Source of the DNA: Ferruginibacter sp.
GTDB lineage: Bacteria; Bacteroidota; Bacteroidia; Chitinophagales; Chitinophagaceae
Length of the DNA: 64,000 bases
NCBI GenBank assembly: GCA_025963635.1
Contig: JAOQAK010000031.1
Span: forward strand, 1-64,000
Direction: 5' to 3'
In this document: positions 1-8,936 of the stretch, piece by piece
How positions within the stretch are numbered: the stretch's first letter is position 1
Layout: every line of letters begins with the position of its first letter
Translations under genes and position numbers: made by a program
The notes under the pieces: model-generated
The model's database searches: none
What the model saw: the letters and a program-made list of their open reading frames with translations, nothing else
What the model was told of the DNA's origin: nothing

Positions 1-171
1 TTAGTTATTCACACAAAATTGTGGATTCTAAAAAGAAAAAAAGTAACAAAAAAAGAAAAGGTAATAATAGTAGCTTATCTTTTAATAAATAGACAATACA
101 AATCTAAAGGACACAAGGATGTTGCCATGAAAAGCAAAAGTTGGTAAACAGAGCCTTATCTTTTCAAACCA

Positions 172-474
172 TTATTTGATAATATTAAAGGTGATCAGCA
201 TGGTAGTGGCAAAGAGACAAAATAGGCCAATCAAAAAAAGTATTTCCGCAATGCCTTCATAGCGTCTGCTTCGACTGCTATTATTTTTAACTGATAAAAA
301 AGAAAGGATACAACTTACCATAAAAAGGATCATTGCACCGGTTGTAAATTCATCCACAAGCGTATTACTCTGCATTTTTAACAACTTAAGAGAAGTAAGC
401 ACGATAAAACAAATTCCCAATAAATTAGAAGAGGTATTGAGAATGTGTGCGGAGGTGTTTTTTCTATCTTCCAT
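172..474 (-). CDS. Small three-helix membrane protein, function unknown
   Basis: A 100-residue protein with three hydrophobic segments, about residues 11-32, 39-62 and 72-99, joined by a short basic loop rich in Ser and Arg (around 63-71). It has no signal peptide, lipobox or catalytic motif. It stands alone on the minus strand, downstream of the repeat-rich gap that separates it from the RND pump gene. I do not recognise a named family. A small inner-membrane protein is the most that can be said. The length, clean start and absence of an overlapping gene make it likely to be real. Confidence 0.6.
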   Translation of the reverse strand: MEDRKNTSAHILNTSSNLLGICFIVLTSLKLLKMQSNTLVDEFTTGAMILFMVSCILSFLSVKNNSSRSRRYEGIAEILFLIGLFCLFATTMLITFNIIK

Positions 475-601
475 TGATATGATGTGAGTTTAAGCCATTG
501 ATAAATGGGGTCCACGAAATTCGGGATTATTCCCGCCACCGAGCCCGCTGTTGCTTACCCAAATGGTTAACGTTTGCTTAATTCACAAATAGTATGCTGA
601 A

Positions 602-672
602 TCAAACCTCACAGGTTTCTAAAACCTGTGAGGTTTTTTTAAGCCACAAATGAAACGAATAAGCACGAATGA
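602..672. repeat. Intergenic repeat, copy 1: 15-bp perfect hairpin plus conserved tail
   Basis: The copy begins with a perfect hairpin. Arm 1 is 604-618 (AAACCTCACAGGTTT), the loop is 3 nt, and arm 2 is 622-636, followed by a T tract. A tail of about 30 bases reading AGCCACAAATGAAACGAATA and onward follows it. The whole unit recurs at 805-876 with only a base substitution and a one-base T-tract difference. The hairpin with its T run could also end transcription. Similar hairpins and tails are common between genes in Bacteroidota. Confidence 0.85.
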
Positions 673-740
673 GGAAGTTATAATGGGGGGTGCATTTAGT
701 ACATATTTGAAGCTAGACTTAGCTGTGTTAATTCACTAAA

Positions 741-772
741 TGATTCGTGAACATTCGTGCATTAGTGGCTAA
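741..772 (-). repeat. Diverged inverted copy of the repeat tail
   Basis: Read on the minus strand, this stretch (TTAGCCACTAATGCACGAAT and onward) resembles the tail of the two direct repeats at 602-672 and 805-876. Both start with AGCCAC and share the CACGAAT words. It lies between the two copies in the opposite orientation, giving a direct-inverted-direct arrangement. The match is partial, so shared origin is an inference. Confidence 0.5.
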
Positions 773-804
773 TTTTTGCCGTTTAAATTCGTATGATCCG
801 ATGT

Positions 805-876
805 TCAAACCTCACAGGTTTCTAAAACCTGTGAGGTTTTTTTTAAGCCGCAAATGAAACGAATAAGCACGAATGA
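805..876. repeat. Intergenic repeat, copy 2
   Basis: Second near-identical copy of the unit at 602-672. The hairpin arms are 807-821 and 825-839, the T run is longer by one, and the tail differs by one base (AGCCGCAAATG against AGCCACAAATG). It lies just downstream of the minus-strand RND pump gene, where the hairpin could act as its terminator. Together with copy 1 it fills most of the 425-bp gene-free stretch at 488-912. Confidence 0.85.
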
Positions 877-912
877 AGTCAGTATCTTAGTATTATTCCT
901 GGCGCTAATAAA

Positions 913-3900
913 TCAGGCAACTGTATCTGCCGGAGTATAGTTTTTATATAGTAACCGTATCAAAGTCGGCAACACGATTAGTAATAGTGGCAGCCCGATA
1001 ATAAAACCACCAATGACCGCGATGGCCAATGGCTGGTGTAGTTGCGCACCCGTTCCGATGCCCAAAGCAAGCGGCGCCAAGGCTATGATGGCTCCGAGCG
1101 CTGTCATTAATTTTGGTCGCAGCCTTGTTGAGATAGCATAAATGATCGACTCATCTACCGACTTTTCATGCAGCGATTCCTTGAATTGCAGAAAGGTAAA
1201 GATGGCATTCTCCCCAATGATACCTACGATCATAATCAGCCCGGTATAACTACCTACATTCAACGCAGTATGGGTAAGATACAACGCCATATAACTCCCG
1301 GAAATACCTAACACGGCTATCAGCAAAATGGCAAATGCAATTTTAAAATCTTTGAAAAGAAAAAGGATCACGCCAAAAACCAGCAGGCTGGATGTGATCA
1401 ATATCATCAGCAATTCCTTAAAAGATTGCTGTTGTTGTGCATATTCTCCCCCATATTCGATATGGTATCCACGGGGCAATACAATAGTTGATTTTATAGC
1501 GCTTTGGATATCTTTAATTACGCCGCCGAGGTCCCTGTTGTTTAGCCGTGCGGTAATAACACCCATTGACTGAAGGTTTTCCCTGTCTACTTCCGCATCG
1601 CCGGAATTGATTTTAACCGTTGCCAATTCGGTAATGGGTTTTAGTTTCCCATCCGGCAAAAAGATCTGCAGCCTGCCAATATCCGCCACACTCAATTTTC
1701 TGCTTCCGGGAAATACAATGCGGATATTATTGATCTGTTCCTTTTCAAATATTTCGCCGGTAATATTTCCTTCCAACGAGCTTTGCAACTGGTATTGCAA
1801 ATTGGCCGCTGTAATGCCAAACTGCGCCAGCTTTGTATAGTCCGGTTCGATGCTTATCGAAGGACCGGCAATTACAATACCATCAAAAACGTCGGCAGTA
1901 CCTTCTACATTGCTGACGACTTCGCTTATTTGCTTCGATAATTCATGAAGTTTATCCTTATCATCACCAAATATTTTTACTTCAATAGGTTCTACAGAAC
2001 TCATCAGGTCGCCAAGCATATCACCGATCACCTGTCCGAATTCAATACGAAGCGCAGGCTGGGTCGCTTCAATTTTATGCCTGATTTCATCGATCACTTC
2101 GTCGGTGCTGCGTTTCCTGTCTGTTTTTAACTGGATCAGGTAATCGCCCATATTTGGTTCAGTAATAAAGAACCCCATTTCAGTGCCGGTTCGCCTGCTA
2201 TAGGCTTGCACATCGGGCACTGCAGTAATTAATTTTTCAGCCTCAATTAACATCCGGTCTGTTTCTTCCAGTGATGTACCGGGTGGCGAAGCATAATCCA
2301 GTACAATGCTTCCTTCATCCATTTCCGGTAGAAAACCGGTCGCCAGTTGGGGAATGATCAACCAGGTGAGAATGGCTAATGCCGCGATGGCAACAAAGCT
2401 TAACCAGGGCCGCAAAATAAAAAAGGAAACCCATCGCTGGCTTTTTACTTTGCTATCCCTTTTCTTCAACCTGCTTCCTGCAGGAACATCCTTTTTCTTT
2501 TTGCTTAACAAAAGATATACGATCGGCAACCCGATCCAGGTCACAAAAAAAGAGCATACAAGTGTGATGATCATCGTGTCGGTCATTACCTTAAAATATG
2601 CTCCCGCCACACCGCTCATTAAAATAAAAGGAACAAAGATCACAATGGTACTGATAGACGATCCAAGCATGGCCGGAAATAAATAGTGTATCGCCTTTTG
2701 CACCAGGGTTGAATTGTATTCCCTTGGATGCTCTTCATGTGTGCGGTGAATTTGTTCTACTACCACAATGGCATCATCTATAATTAAACCGATGGATGCT
2801 GCAATGGCGCCCAGCGTCATAATATTAAAGGTATAGCCCATTGCATACAGTATCATCATGGTAAGGCCTAACGTAACCGGTATAATGATGAGGATAGTAG
2901 CGCTCGCTTTCAATGATCTCAGGAAAATTATAGCTACGATAATTGCCAGCAACAAACCTATCCAAAGGCTATCACTTACGCTTTTGATAGATGTCTTTAC
3001 AAAATCAGCCTGTACATAATAAGGCTGAATGGTGACACCGGCCGGCAATATTTTTTTTAACTCAATAATTTTTTGTTCCATATCAGCAGACACGGCCAGC
3101 AGGTTTGCGTTGGGTTGTTTTATAACAGCTACCAATATCCCTTCATGGCCGTTAGCATTGATTTTTGTATACTCTACCGCCTCTCTTATTGAAACGTTTG
3201 CTATATCTTTCAAATGAATAATGCGTTTGCCGGCATTACTGATCACGAGGTTTTGAAGGTCTTCCCTGGTATGTACGGTGGCATCCGTTACCGTGAGGTA
3301 TAAGTAACGATAATCTGCTAAAAAGCCGTTGCTTTTTATAAAATTGGTGGCATTGATCGCATTGGTTATGATATCCGGTGTAAGCGAGAGTGAACTCATT
3401 TTCTGTATATCCATCTCCAGCCAATACTCTTTTGTTTTACCACCGATAATGCGTATTTCACTAACACCATCTACCTGTGAAAGAAATGGCTTGATGGTAT
3501 ATACCGCCAACTGTTTTAATTGTATCGGCGATTCATTATGGCTTTCCAGGGTATAACCCATCACCGGCAAAATGGAGGGATTCATTTTTTCCACGGTAAC
3601 GGAAACATCTGCAGGAAGTGTATTGCGGATTTCCGCGATCCTGGCTTCAATTCTTTGTTGACTAAGATCGATGTCAGCTTTCCAATCCATAAAAGCCGAT
3701 ATCTCGCAACTGCCGCGGCTGGTGGTGCTCCTTACCAGTTTCAAATCGGGTATTTGTTTGATGGCATTTTCCAGTGGACGCGTGATGTTCACCATCATTT
3801 TATTTACAGGCTGCAGGCTGCCATCTGCAATCACTTTTATTTTAGGGAAGGTAATTTCGGGGAATAAAGAAGATTGCATTTTGCTATAAGCAAACCCGCC

Positions 3901-3966
3901 ACCCAGGATAATGAGCAGCAATACAACCGTAAGCGGGTTCTTGTGTGAAAGGAAAAACTTTTGCAA
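913..3966 (-). CDS. RND-family efflux pump, inner-membrane permease (AcrB/HAE1-like)
   Basis: A 1017-residue protein of normal RND length. It has an N-terminal membrane helix (about 10-28), a periplasmic loop, a helix bundle around 330-490, a second large periplasmic loop, and a C-terminal bundle from about 850. Helix TM4 carries the paired aspartates of the proton relay (GLIIDDAIVVVEQ, Asp397-Asp398), which favours a drug/multisubstrate type over the usual heavy-metal subgroup. The substrate is unknown. It is the last gene of a minus-strand set with the adaptor (88 bp upstream) and the TolC-type channel, so all three parts of a tripartite pump are present. The kinase and regulator farther upstream may control it. 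Confidence 0.93.
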   Translation of the reverse strand: MQKFFLSHKNPLTVVLLLIILGGGFAYSKMQSSLFPEITFPKIKVIADGSLQPVNKMMVNITRPLENAIKQIPDLKLVRSTTSRGSCEISAFMDWKADIDLSQQRIEARIAEIRNTLPADVSVTVEKMNPSILPVMGYTLESHNESPIQLKQLAVYTIKPFLSQVDGVSEIRIIGGKTKEYWLEMDIQKMSSLSLTPDIITNAINATNFIKSNGFLADYRYLYLTVTDATVHTREDLQNLVISNAGKRIIHLKDIANVSIREAVEYTKINANGHEGILVAVIKQPNANLLAVSADMEQKIIELKKILPAGVTIQPYYVQADFVKTSIKSVSDSLWIGLLLAIIVAIIFLRSLKASATILIIIPVTLGLTMMILYAMGYTFNIMTLGAIAASIGLIIDDAIVVVEQIHRTHEEHPREYNSTLVQKAIHYLFPAMLGSSISTIVIFVPFILMSGVAGAYFKVMTDTMIITLVCSFFVTWIGLPIVYLLLSKKKKDVPAGSRLKKRDSKVKSQRWVSFFILRPWLSFVAIAALAILTWLIIPQLATGFLPEMDEGSIVLDYASPPGTSLEETDRMLIEAEKLITAVPDVQAYSRRTGTEMGFFITEPNMGDYLIQLKTDRKRSTDEVIDEIRHKIEATQPALRIEFGQVIGDMLGDLMSSVEPIEVKIFGDDKDKLHELSKQISEVVSNVEGTADVFDGIVIAGPSISIEPDYTKLAQFGITAANLQYQLQSSLEGNITGEIFEKEQINNIRIVFPGSRKLSVADIGRLQIFLPDGKLKPITELATVKINSGDAEVDRENLQSMGVITARLNNRDLGGVIKDIQSAIKSTIVLPRGYHIEYGGEYAQQQQSFKELLMILITSSLLVFGVILFLFKDFKIAFAILLIAVLGISGSYMALYLTHTALNVGSYTGLIMIVGIIGENAIFTFLQFKESLHEKSVDESIIYAISTRLRPKLMTALGAIIALAPLALGIGTGAQLHQPLAIAVIGGFIIGLPLLLIVLPTLIRLLYKNYTPADTVA

Positions 3967-4053
3967 TGAATATGGTTTAATTTTCTTTCCGGGATAATGC
4001 GTGATGTATGCCTGTTAGCAGTTGAATCATTTTCCAAAGGTTACAGAAATTGC

Positions 4054-4989
4054 CTATTCGTTCTTCGGCGAAGCGGCGTTTATAATTTTTACCCTGGCGG
4101 TATCACCTAACCCGTAATTGCCGGTTAATAATATTTTGTCATTGGGCGAAAAGACAGGGGAAATGATCTCCACCAGGCTGTCTGTTTCAATACCTTTTCT
4201 AACTGGCACCTTTGCGGCAGTTACAGAATCGATCATTTTCATTACCCAAAATTCGTCCTGCGTTTCATTGCTTAACAATGCTGCTTTTGGAACTGAATTA
4301 GCACTTCCTTTCGAAGATTTTATGAGCCTTACTTTGGCAATCAAATTTTCAGGAATGAGATGGGAACTATTTACTTTCAGGATAATGCTTTCCGTTTGTG
4401 CCCCGGCATCCATTGAAGGCATATTGCCACCGATGGTGGCGATTAATTGTTCGCCATCAGGCAAAATCATCCCGAGGGTTTTTTTATGCAAGATATAAGG
4501 CCTTAATTCATAGGGCAGGTTCAAGAGGAAAACAAAACTCCTTGTGTCTGTAATTACCGCAAGCTGGTCGCTGTCCTGCACGTAATCGCCATTCTGATGA
4601 TCGATTTGCGAAATAAAACCAGCCCCGTTCGCTTTGATGCTATTTACACCGGTAAACCGGAAAGTTGAATCGAGTATGTTGATTGAATTACCAATACTCT
4701 CCGCCTCCTTGGTTTTAACCGTGTATAATGTTTGGCCCCGGCTCACAGTTTGATTCAACTGAACATTAGCCGATTGCAGGTAACCGGTTGCATTGGATCT
4801 CACAATCCATTTTTGCAAAAATGCGGAAGTGGCATTCAGTTCAATGTATTCCTCCATCGGTTCGTAACGGATACTGGTAATGGTTACCGGCGTAGCACCT
4901 GCCACCGCTTCTTCTTCTGAAGCAGCTTTCTTGTTATTGCAGGAAGCAATTGCAAGGAGAAAGAATGTATAAATCAATTTATTTTTCAT
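4054..4989 (-). CDS. RND efflux periplasmic adaptor subunit (HlyD/membrane-fusion family), lipoprotein
   Basis: A 311-residue adaptor. It begins with a lipoprotein signal (hydrophobic run ending LLAIASC, acylated Cys at about 17), which anchors it in a membrane facing the periplasm. A barrel-sandwich pattern follows: VRSNATGYLQSANVQLNQTV is one lipoyl half-motif and the later GAGFISQIDHQNGDYVQ is the other, with only a short hairpin between. The C-terminal part is the beta-barrel and membrane-proximal domain. It is somewhat shorter than typical adaptors of 350-400 residues because the helical hairpin is reduced. It starts 5 bp after the TolC-type gene and precedes the pump gene, so the three are probably co-transcribed. 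Confidence 0.9.
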   Translation of the reverse strand: MKNKLIYTFFLLAIASCNNKKAASEEEAVAGATPVTITSIRYEPMEEYIELNATSAFLQKWIVRSNATGYLQSANVQLNQTVSRGQTLYTVKTKEAESIGNSINILDSTFRFTGVNSIKANGAGFISQIDHQNGDYVQDSDQLAVITDTRSFVFLLNLPYELRPYILHKKTLGMILPDGEQLIATIGGNMPSMDAGAQTESIILKVNSSHLIPENLIAKVRLIKSSKGSANSVPKAALLSNETQDEFWVMKMIDSVTAAKVPVRKGIETDSLVEIISPVFSPNDKILLTGNYGLGDTARVKIINAASPKNE

Positions 4990-4994
4990 GGTGA

Positions 4995-6236
4995 TTACCT
5001 GTTCCAGTAATTCAACTGGTTGATGATCTGGAGACGATTGATGGTGTTTTGTGAAAGTTGATTTTGTACAGTTAAATAGTTGTTGATGGCAACGATATAA
5101 TCTGCCACCCGCAGTTCGCCGGCCTGTAACAACTTGCCGTTTGCTTCCATCAGTGCTTTCGAATACCTTACCTGGTCGGTTATTGCTGTAATCAGTTCAT
5201 CTGTCGAAGCGAGTTGCTGCGTCAATTGTGCCACCTGCTGCCGGTATTGGCGCAAAAAGAAATCCCTGTACCTCGACCTGGTTTTTTCGGCAACGGACAA
5301 CTTGCTGTATTGCATTTGTTTTTGACGGCCATCATAGATTGGGATGGATGCACTGACGCCAAAACTGGTTCCAAAGTTTTTGTGATACTGGTAAGCAAGG
5401 CTGGAGTTATAACCACCGTCTGCAAATACATTGATCTTAGGCAGGTAGGTGGCTTCCACCACCGCTTTATCATTCTTTAGTTTAAGGCTGTCGAGCTCAT
5501 ATTTTTTAAAGAAAACAGATTGCTCGATGGAAGGCAACTGGTGTAAGCTCAGTTGTGGATCCTGTAGTAAAATAAAGGTTGTATCAGTAACGCCGCTTAA
5601 ATAATTGAGCGTAGCGTAATCTTCCTGATACTGCATGGTCAATTGTTTTATCACCAGGCTTTGTTGTTGCAGGGTAACTAAAAATGCAAGGTAGTCCACT
5701 TCCCGGTACACATTTTTTTGAGTTAGCTTTTTTAAGAGCGATTCTTCTTTTGAAAGTAGATTATTTACCTGGCGGTTAAAGTCTAGTTGCTGTAAATCGC
5801 CGTAGGCCGTGATATATTGTGCAATAATCGTTTTCTTAAGATCCTGTTGCGAAATGGCTGAACTGTTGCCAGCAAGCTCATTTTGCAGTTGTATATTTCT
5901 GAACTGGGCATTTAGCACTTTTCTATTTGGCAATTGCTTGTTAACGCCCACCAGGGCAGCAACATTGGCGCCGTTGGTAATTGCTTCATCATAACCGATA
6001 CCTTTTATCACCGGCGCATACGAATTGAAACTGGTGCCCGTAACCTGCGTTTTATAAGCTGCCCTGATCAGCAAACTATCATAGCGGGATGACTGGAGCT
6101 GGCTTTCATATTCGCTTAACAAGGGACTGTTCCGCAATGCGTTTTCTACGTAAAAGCTAAGTTGATTATTGTTTTGAGCACAGCCATATACGCTGGTGAA
6201 AATGAAGACAATTATTTGTAAAAGGGTTTTCTTCAT
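4995..6236 (-). CDS. TolC-family outer-membrane efflux channel
   Basis: A 413-residue protein with a cleavable Sec signal (about 1-20, ending GCAQ; the Cys there could alternatively be lipidated). Two long Gln/Leu/Ser-rich coiled helical stretches (about 90-210 and 300-410) are separated by strand-forming segments such as INVFADGGYNSSLAYQ and FGVSASIPIYDGRQ, the pattern of a TolC trimer-forming subunit. It should form the outer-membrane duct for the adaptor and pump encoded just downstream. A gap of 267 bp upstream, holding two repeat motifs, separates it from the beta-propeller gene, so it may have its own promoter. Confidence 0.9.
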   Translation of the reverse strand: MKKTLLQIIVFIFTSVYGCAQNNNQLSFYVENALRNSPLLSEYESQLQSSRYDSLLIRAAYKTQVTGTSFNSYAPVIKGIGYDEAITNGANVAALVGVNKQLPNRKVLNAQFRNIQLQNELAGNSSAISQQDLKKTIIAQYITAYGDLQQLDFNRQVNNLLSKEESLLKKLTQKNVYREVDYLAFLVTLQQQSLVIKQLTMQYQEDYATLNYLSGVTDTTFILLQDPQLSLHQLPSIEQSVFFKKYELDSLKLKNDKAVVEATYLPKINVFADGGYNSSLAYQYHKNFGTSFGVSASIPIYDGRQKQMQYSKLSVAEKTRSRYRDFFLRQYRQQVAQLTQQLASTDELITAITDQVRYSKALMEANGKLLQAGELRVADYIVAINNYLTVQNQLSQNTINRLQIINQLNYWNR

Positions 6237-6334
6237 ATTGTATCAATGCATTGAATGCGTTGGATGTTTTTGTAATAAACAGGCATCCTATTTTTATATT
6301 TCTTTTTGTTTGCCGACTTTAGTTTTTCATAGCA

Positions 6335-6360
6335 ACATCGTTGTGTCACTCACTTGTACA
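6335..6360. repeat. Short repeated motif, copy 1
   Basis: A 25-base stretch beginning ACATCGTTGTGTCACTC recurs at 32220-32244 with a single mismatch. This copy lies about 100 bp upstream of the TolC-type gene, in the gap below the beta-propeller gene. It may be a dispersed repeat or a shared regulatory site. The sequence alone does not decide. Confidence 0.6.
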
Positions 6361-6465
6361 TTTACAGCAATGCCAAACAAAACAGCCGTAAACAATATTG
6401 GATCTGCCATCCTGAAATTGAACGATAGATGTTTAGTAAGGTAATTTGCCGGCTATACATCATCG

Positions 6466-6490
6466 ATTCACGATTGCCCATTCACGATTG
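6466..6490. repeat. Short intergenic repeat of the ATTCACGATTG family
   Basis: ATTCACGATTG occurs twice in tandem here (6466-6476 and 6480-6490). The same element, ATTCACGATTGNCCATTCAC, lies in the gap before the radical SAM gene at 52294-52313. It sits just past the 3' end of the beta-propeller gene. Confidence 0.55.
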
Positions 6491-6503
6491 AATTCTTCAC
6501 TGA

Positions 6504-7517
6504 CTACTTTCCTACCACCAACACCTGGAAGCTTCCAGCTTTCATTTTGGGCCTTCCCTTTTCACCTGCGGCCATTGGTTCAAGATCCGCAGTGGGAAGA
6601 TAAATCAGATGAGATAGATTATCCAACGCAATTGTTCGGGCTCCTCTTTTTGTAACCACATTTTCTACAACAGAAAATTTATCGGCATTGTCTTCATGAA
6701 TTACCGTTAAGGTTCCTTCACCATTGGAGGTGTAAACAGTTTTTGTTGCCGGGTCAAATGCGGTGCCATCACAGCCATCGCCGATGGGCACCTTCGCCAC
6801 TACTTTGCCGTTGTTTGCATCGACCACCATCAGCAATTTTTCGCAGCCTGCAAATAATCGCCTGGTTTGTTTGTCAAGCGATAAGCCGGTTGGTCCATCG
6901 CCGGGTGCAATACTCCAGTGGTTTAACACTTTAAAGGTTTTGGTGTCAATCTCAACAATTTCATTTTTATCCTCAATATTTACAAACAATTTGCCTGCAT
7001 CATCACTCACAGCTGTTTCTGGTTTTCCGCCAACGGCTATACTATCTACCAGTTTGTTTAGCACCGGATCGATGATCGACAAGTTATTACTGCGCCCGTT
7101 GCAGGTAATGATCTTTTTTGAAAATGGTTCGTATAAAATCGCATCCGGATTTTGACCGGTGGGCACCTGCGTAATTACTTTGTTGGTATTGATATCAAAT
7201 ACTGTAACGGTGTTCAGCCTTCCATTGCTGGTGAAACCCTTGCCTTCCGCAACATCAAATGCGATCCCATGTACACCGGTGGTATTTTCTATTATACCCA
7301 CGGAATCACCAGTATTTTTGTTGATAATGTTCACCTGCGTACCATGACTCACATAAAGCCAGTCATTCACGGGGCCGGGTGCCAAATAATCCCAACCGCC
7401 GCCGCTGGCTATGTGAAAAGTTTTGATCACATGCAAACCTTTTGGCTGCTGTGCAAAAGCAATGGTACCGGAAGCCATTGTATAGGTTGCCAGCAAAGCG
7501 GTAATTAGTTTGTTCAT
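6504..7517 (-). CDS. YncE-like secreted beta-propeller protein
   Basis: I place the start at the ATG at 7517, which begins a Sec signal peptide (MNKLITALLATYTMASGTIA, cleaved near AFAQ). Upstream in-frame codons only add a non-conserved leader. The 337-residue product is a run of repeated units of about 40 residues of the type INKNTGDSVG, FDINTNKVITQVPTGQNP, IDPVLNKLVDSIAVGGKPE, the YVTN/YncE seven-bladed propeller pattern. Such proteins are periplasmic or extracytoplasmic, and their ligands are mostly unknown. It lies between the two-component genes and the tripartite pump on the same strand, so it may be a periplasmic accessory of that system; that role is inferred from position only. Confidence 0.85.
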   Translation of the reverse strand: MNKLITALLATYTMASGTIAFAQQPKGLHVIKTFHIASGGGWDYLAPGPVNDWLYVSHGTQVNIINKNTGDSVGIIENTTGVHGIAFDVAEGKGFTSNGRLNTVTVFDINTNKVITQVPTGQNPDAILYEPFSKKIITCNGRSNNLSIIDPVLNKLVDSIAVGGKPETAVSDDAGKLFVNIEDKNEIVEIDTKTFKVLNHWSIAPGDGPTGLSLDKQTRRLFAGCEKLLMVVDANNGKVVAKVPIGDGCDGTAFDPATKTVYTSNGEGTLTVIHEDNADKFSVVENVVTKRGARTIALDNLSHLIYLPTADLEPMAAGEKGRPKMKAGSFQVLVVGK

Positions 7518-7679
7518 GATGTGAAGCTTTTTTATGATGGATCCCGCAGTTGGTGAAACGGACCGTGAAACTAAAAAAAGATTCTGAAGCAATATTGAAG
7601 TTAGATATTATTGAGATGCCATTGGATTAAAAGAAACTACAACTCGCAATACGGTTGTTGTGTGTAACTGGATAGCGCA

Positions 7680-8936
7680 TCAAAACTGCACCTGGATGGT
7701 ATGCATTTCTCCATTGCAATTATATGTTGCTAAAAAACGATTTTGTTCACAAATCTTCTTAACGATCGATAGCCCTAAGCCAAGTGAAATAGTATCCTGG
7801 TCGTCTTTTTTAAAACGCTCAAATAATTCAGCGGGATTAACCTTTAATGGATGTCCCGTATTACTGATCACCAGGTTGTTTGGCGTTAACACGATATCTA
7901 TTTTACCGTTGGCCAAATTATGTTTGATAGCGTTAGTGACGAGGTTGGAAAATAATATCTCTGCCATGGTTTCGTTCATGGCAATTGTACACTCATTATC
8001 AATGCTTGTTGTAACCGTTATTTTTTTTGCAGCTACCAGTTCTTCATAGTTTTTTAATTGGTGGCGGAGGATGTTTCCTGCATTGATGATGTCCTTTTCC
8101 TGGAATTGCTGGTTGTCAATTTTGGTTAGTAAAATGAGTGATTGGTTCAGTTTGGAAAGCCTGCTGCAGGCATCCTGCATAGATTGTATATGCCTAACCT
8201 GTTCCTCCTGCAACTGGTCGGATTGCATCAGTAACTCTATTTTTGTTTGTATAATGGCCAGCGGTGTTTGTATCTCATGCGACGCGTTTTCGGTGAAGCT
8301 TTTTAGCGCCTCATAATCAAGGCTTACCCTGCTGCTCATTGCCGTGACTGCATTATTCAGTTCAGCAAACTCGTGTATGCCCGTTTCCTGCAATTGCAGC
8401 TGTTTTTTTCCCGCCAGGTTAAATTGTTTCAGTTGATATAAGGTAGCATTGAACGGCTGCCAAAGTTTATTAAACAAAAACCGGTTAATGATAAACAATA
8501 CCAGCAATAAAGCAATGGCAATGCTCGACGTAATGAGTAAGATCAATTGTATCAATTCGTTGGTTTCCCGCTGCGATTTGCTGATCATTATTTTGTAGTA
8601 TTGGCCATTTACCTGCATGGGAAAAACAATTTCACGAATAGGTTGCCATTCATTGTCGGTGTTGCTGAAAACTTCCCTGCTGCTAAATTTTCGCTTCACC
8701 GGCTCACCCGTTGCCGGTGCAAATGAAATTAGCTGATCCTTGTAACTGGTGGCATTTGGCAGGCGATCATGCAGTTTTACATAATCCCTTATTTCGAGTT
8801 CTTCTATTTCCAGGTCTCTATCCAGTTGCAGTATCAATTCGTAGCGGATAAAAAAGTAATAGCAAATACTGCTTATCAGCAATGCGATGATGGCAGAAAA
8901 AATAGTTAGCCGGTTATATTTTGCCAGCAGTTTCAT
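7680..8936 (-). CDS. Sensor histidine kinase
   Basis: A 418-residue membrane kinase. TM1 (about 10-30) and TM2 (about 130-151) flank a periplasmic sensor segment of about 100 residues. The dimerisation/phosphoacceptor segment reads ASHEIQTPLAIIQ, with His220 as the phosphorylated residue. The ATP-binding domain shows an N-box (LVTNAIKHN) and a G-box (LGLGLSIVKKICE). No HAMP domain is obvious. The start codon overlaps the stop of the response regulator gene by 4 bp (ATGA), so the two are translationally coupled. It probably senses an envelope signal and controls the neighbouring efflux genes; that target is inferred from position. Confidence 0.92.
   Translation of the reverse strand: MKLLAKYNRLTIFSAIIALLISSICYYFFIRYELILQLDRDLEIEELEIRDYVKLHDRLPNATSYKDQLISFAPATGEPVKRKFSSREVFSNTDNEWQPIREIVFPMQVNGQYYKIMISKSQRETNELIQLILLITSSIAIALLLVLFIINRFLFNKLWQPFNATLYQLKQFNLAGKKQLQLQETGIHEFAELNNAVTAMSSRVSLDYEALKSFTENASHEIQTPLAIIQTKIELLMQSDQLQEEQVRHIQSMQDACSRLSKLNQSLILLTKIDNQQFQEKDIINAGNILRHQLKNYEELVAAKKITVTTSIDNECTIAMNETMAEILFSNLVTNAIKHNLANGKIDIVLTPNNLVISNTGHPLKVNPAELFERFKKDDQDTISLGLGLSIVKKICEQNRFLATYNCNGEMHTIQVQF

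Noticed and set aside
1..171. 3' end of a minus-strand gene at the window start
   Set aside because: The frame read from the TTA at position 1 meets another stop within about 30 bases.
2306..2686. Plus-strand 126-codon frame inside the RND pump gene
   Set aside because: Shadow of the conserved minus-strand pump gene; no homology-like features of its own.
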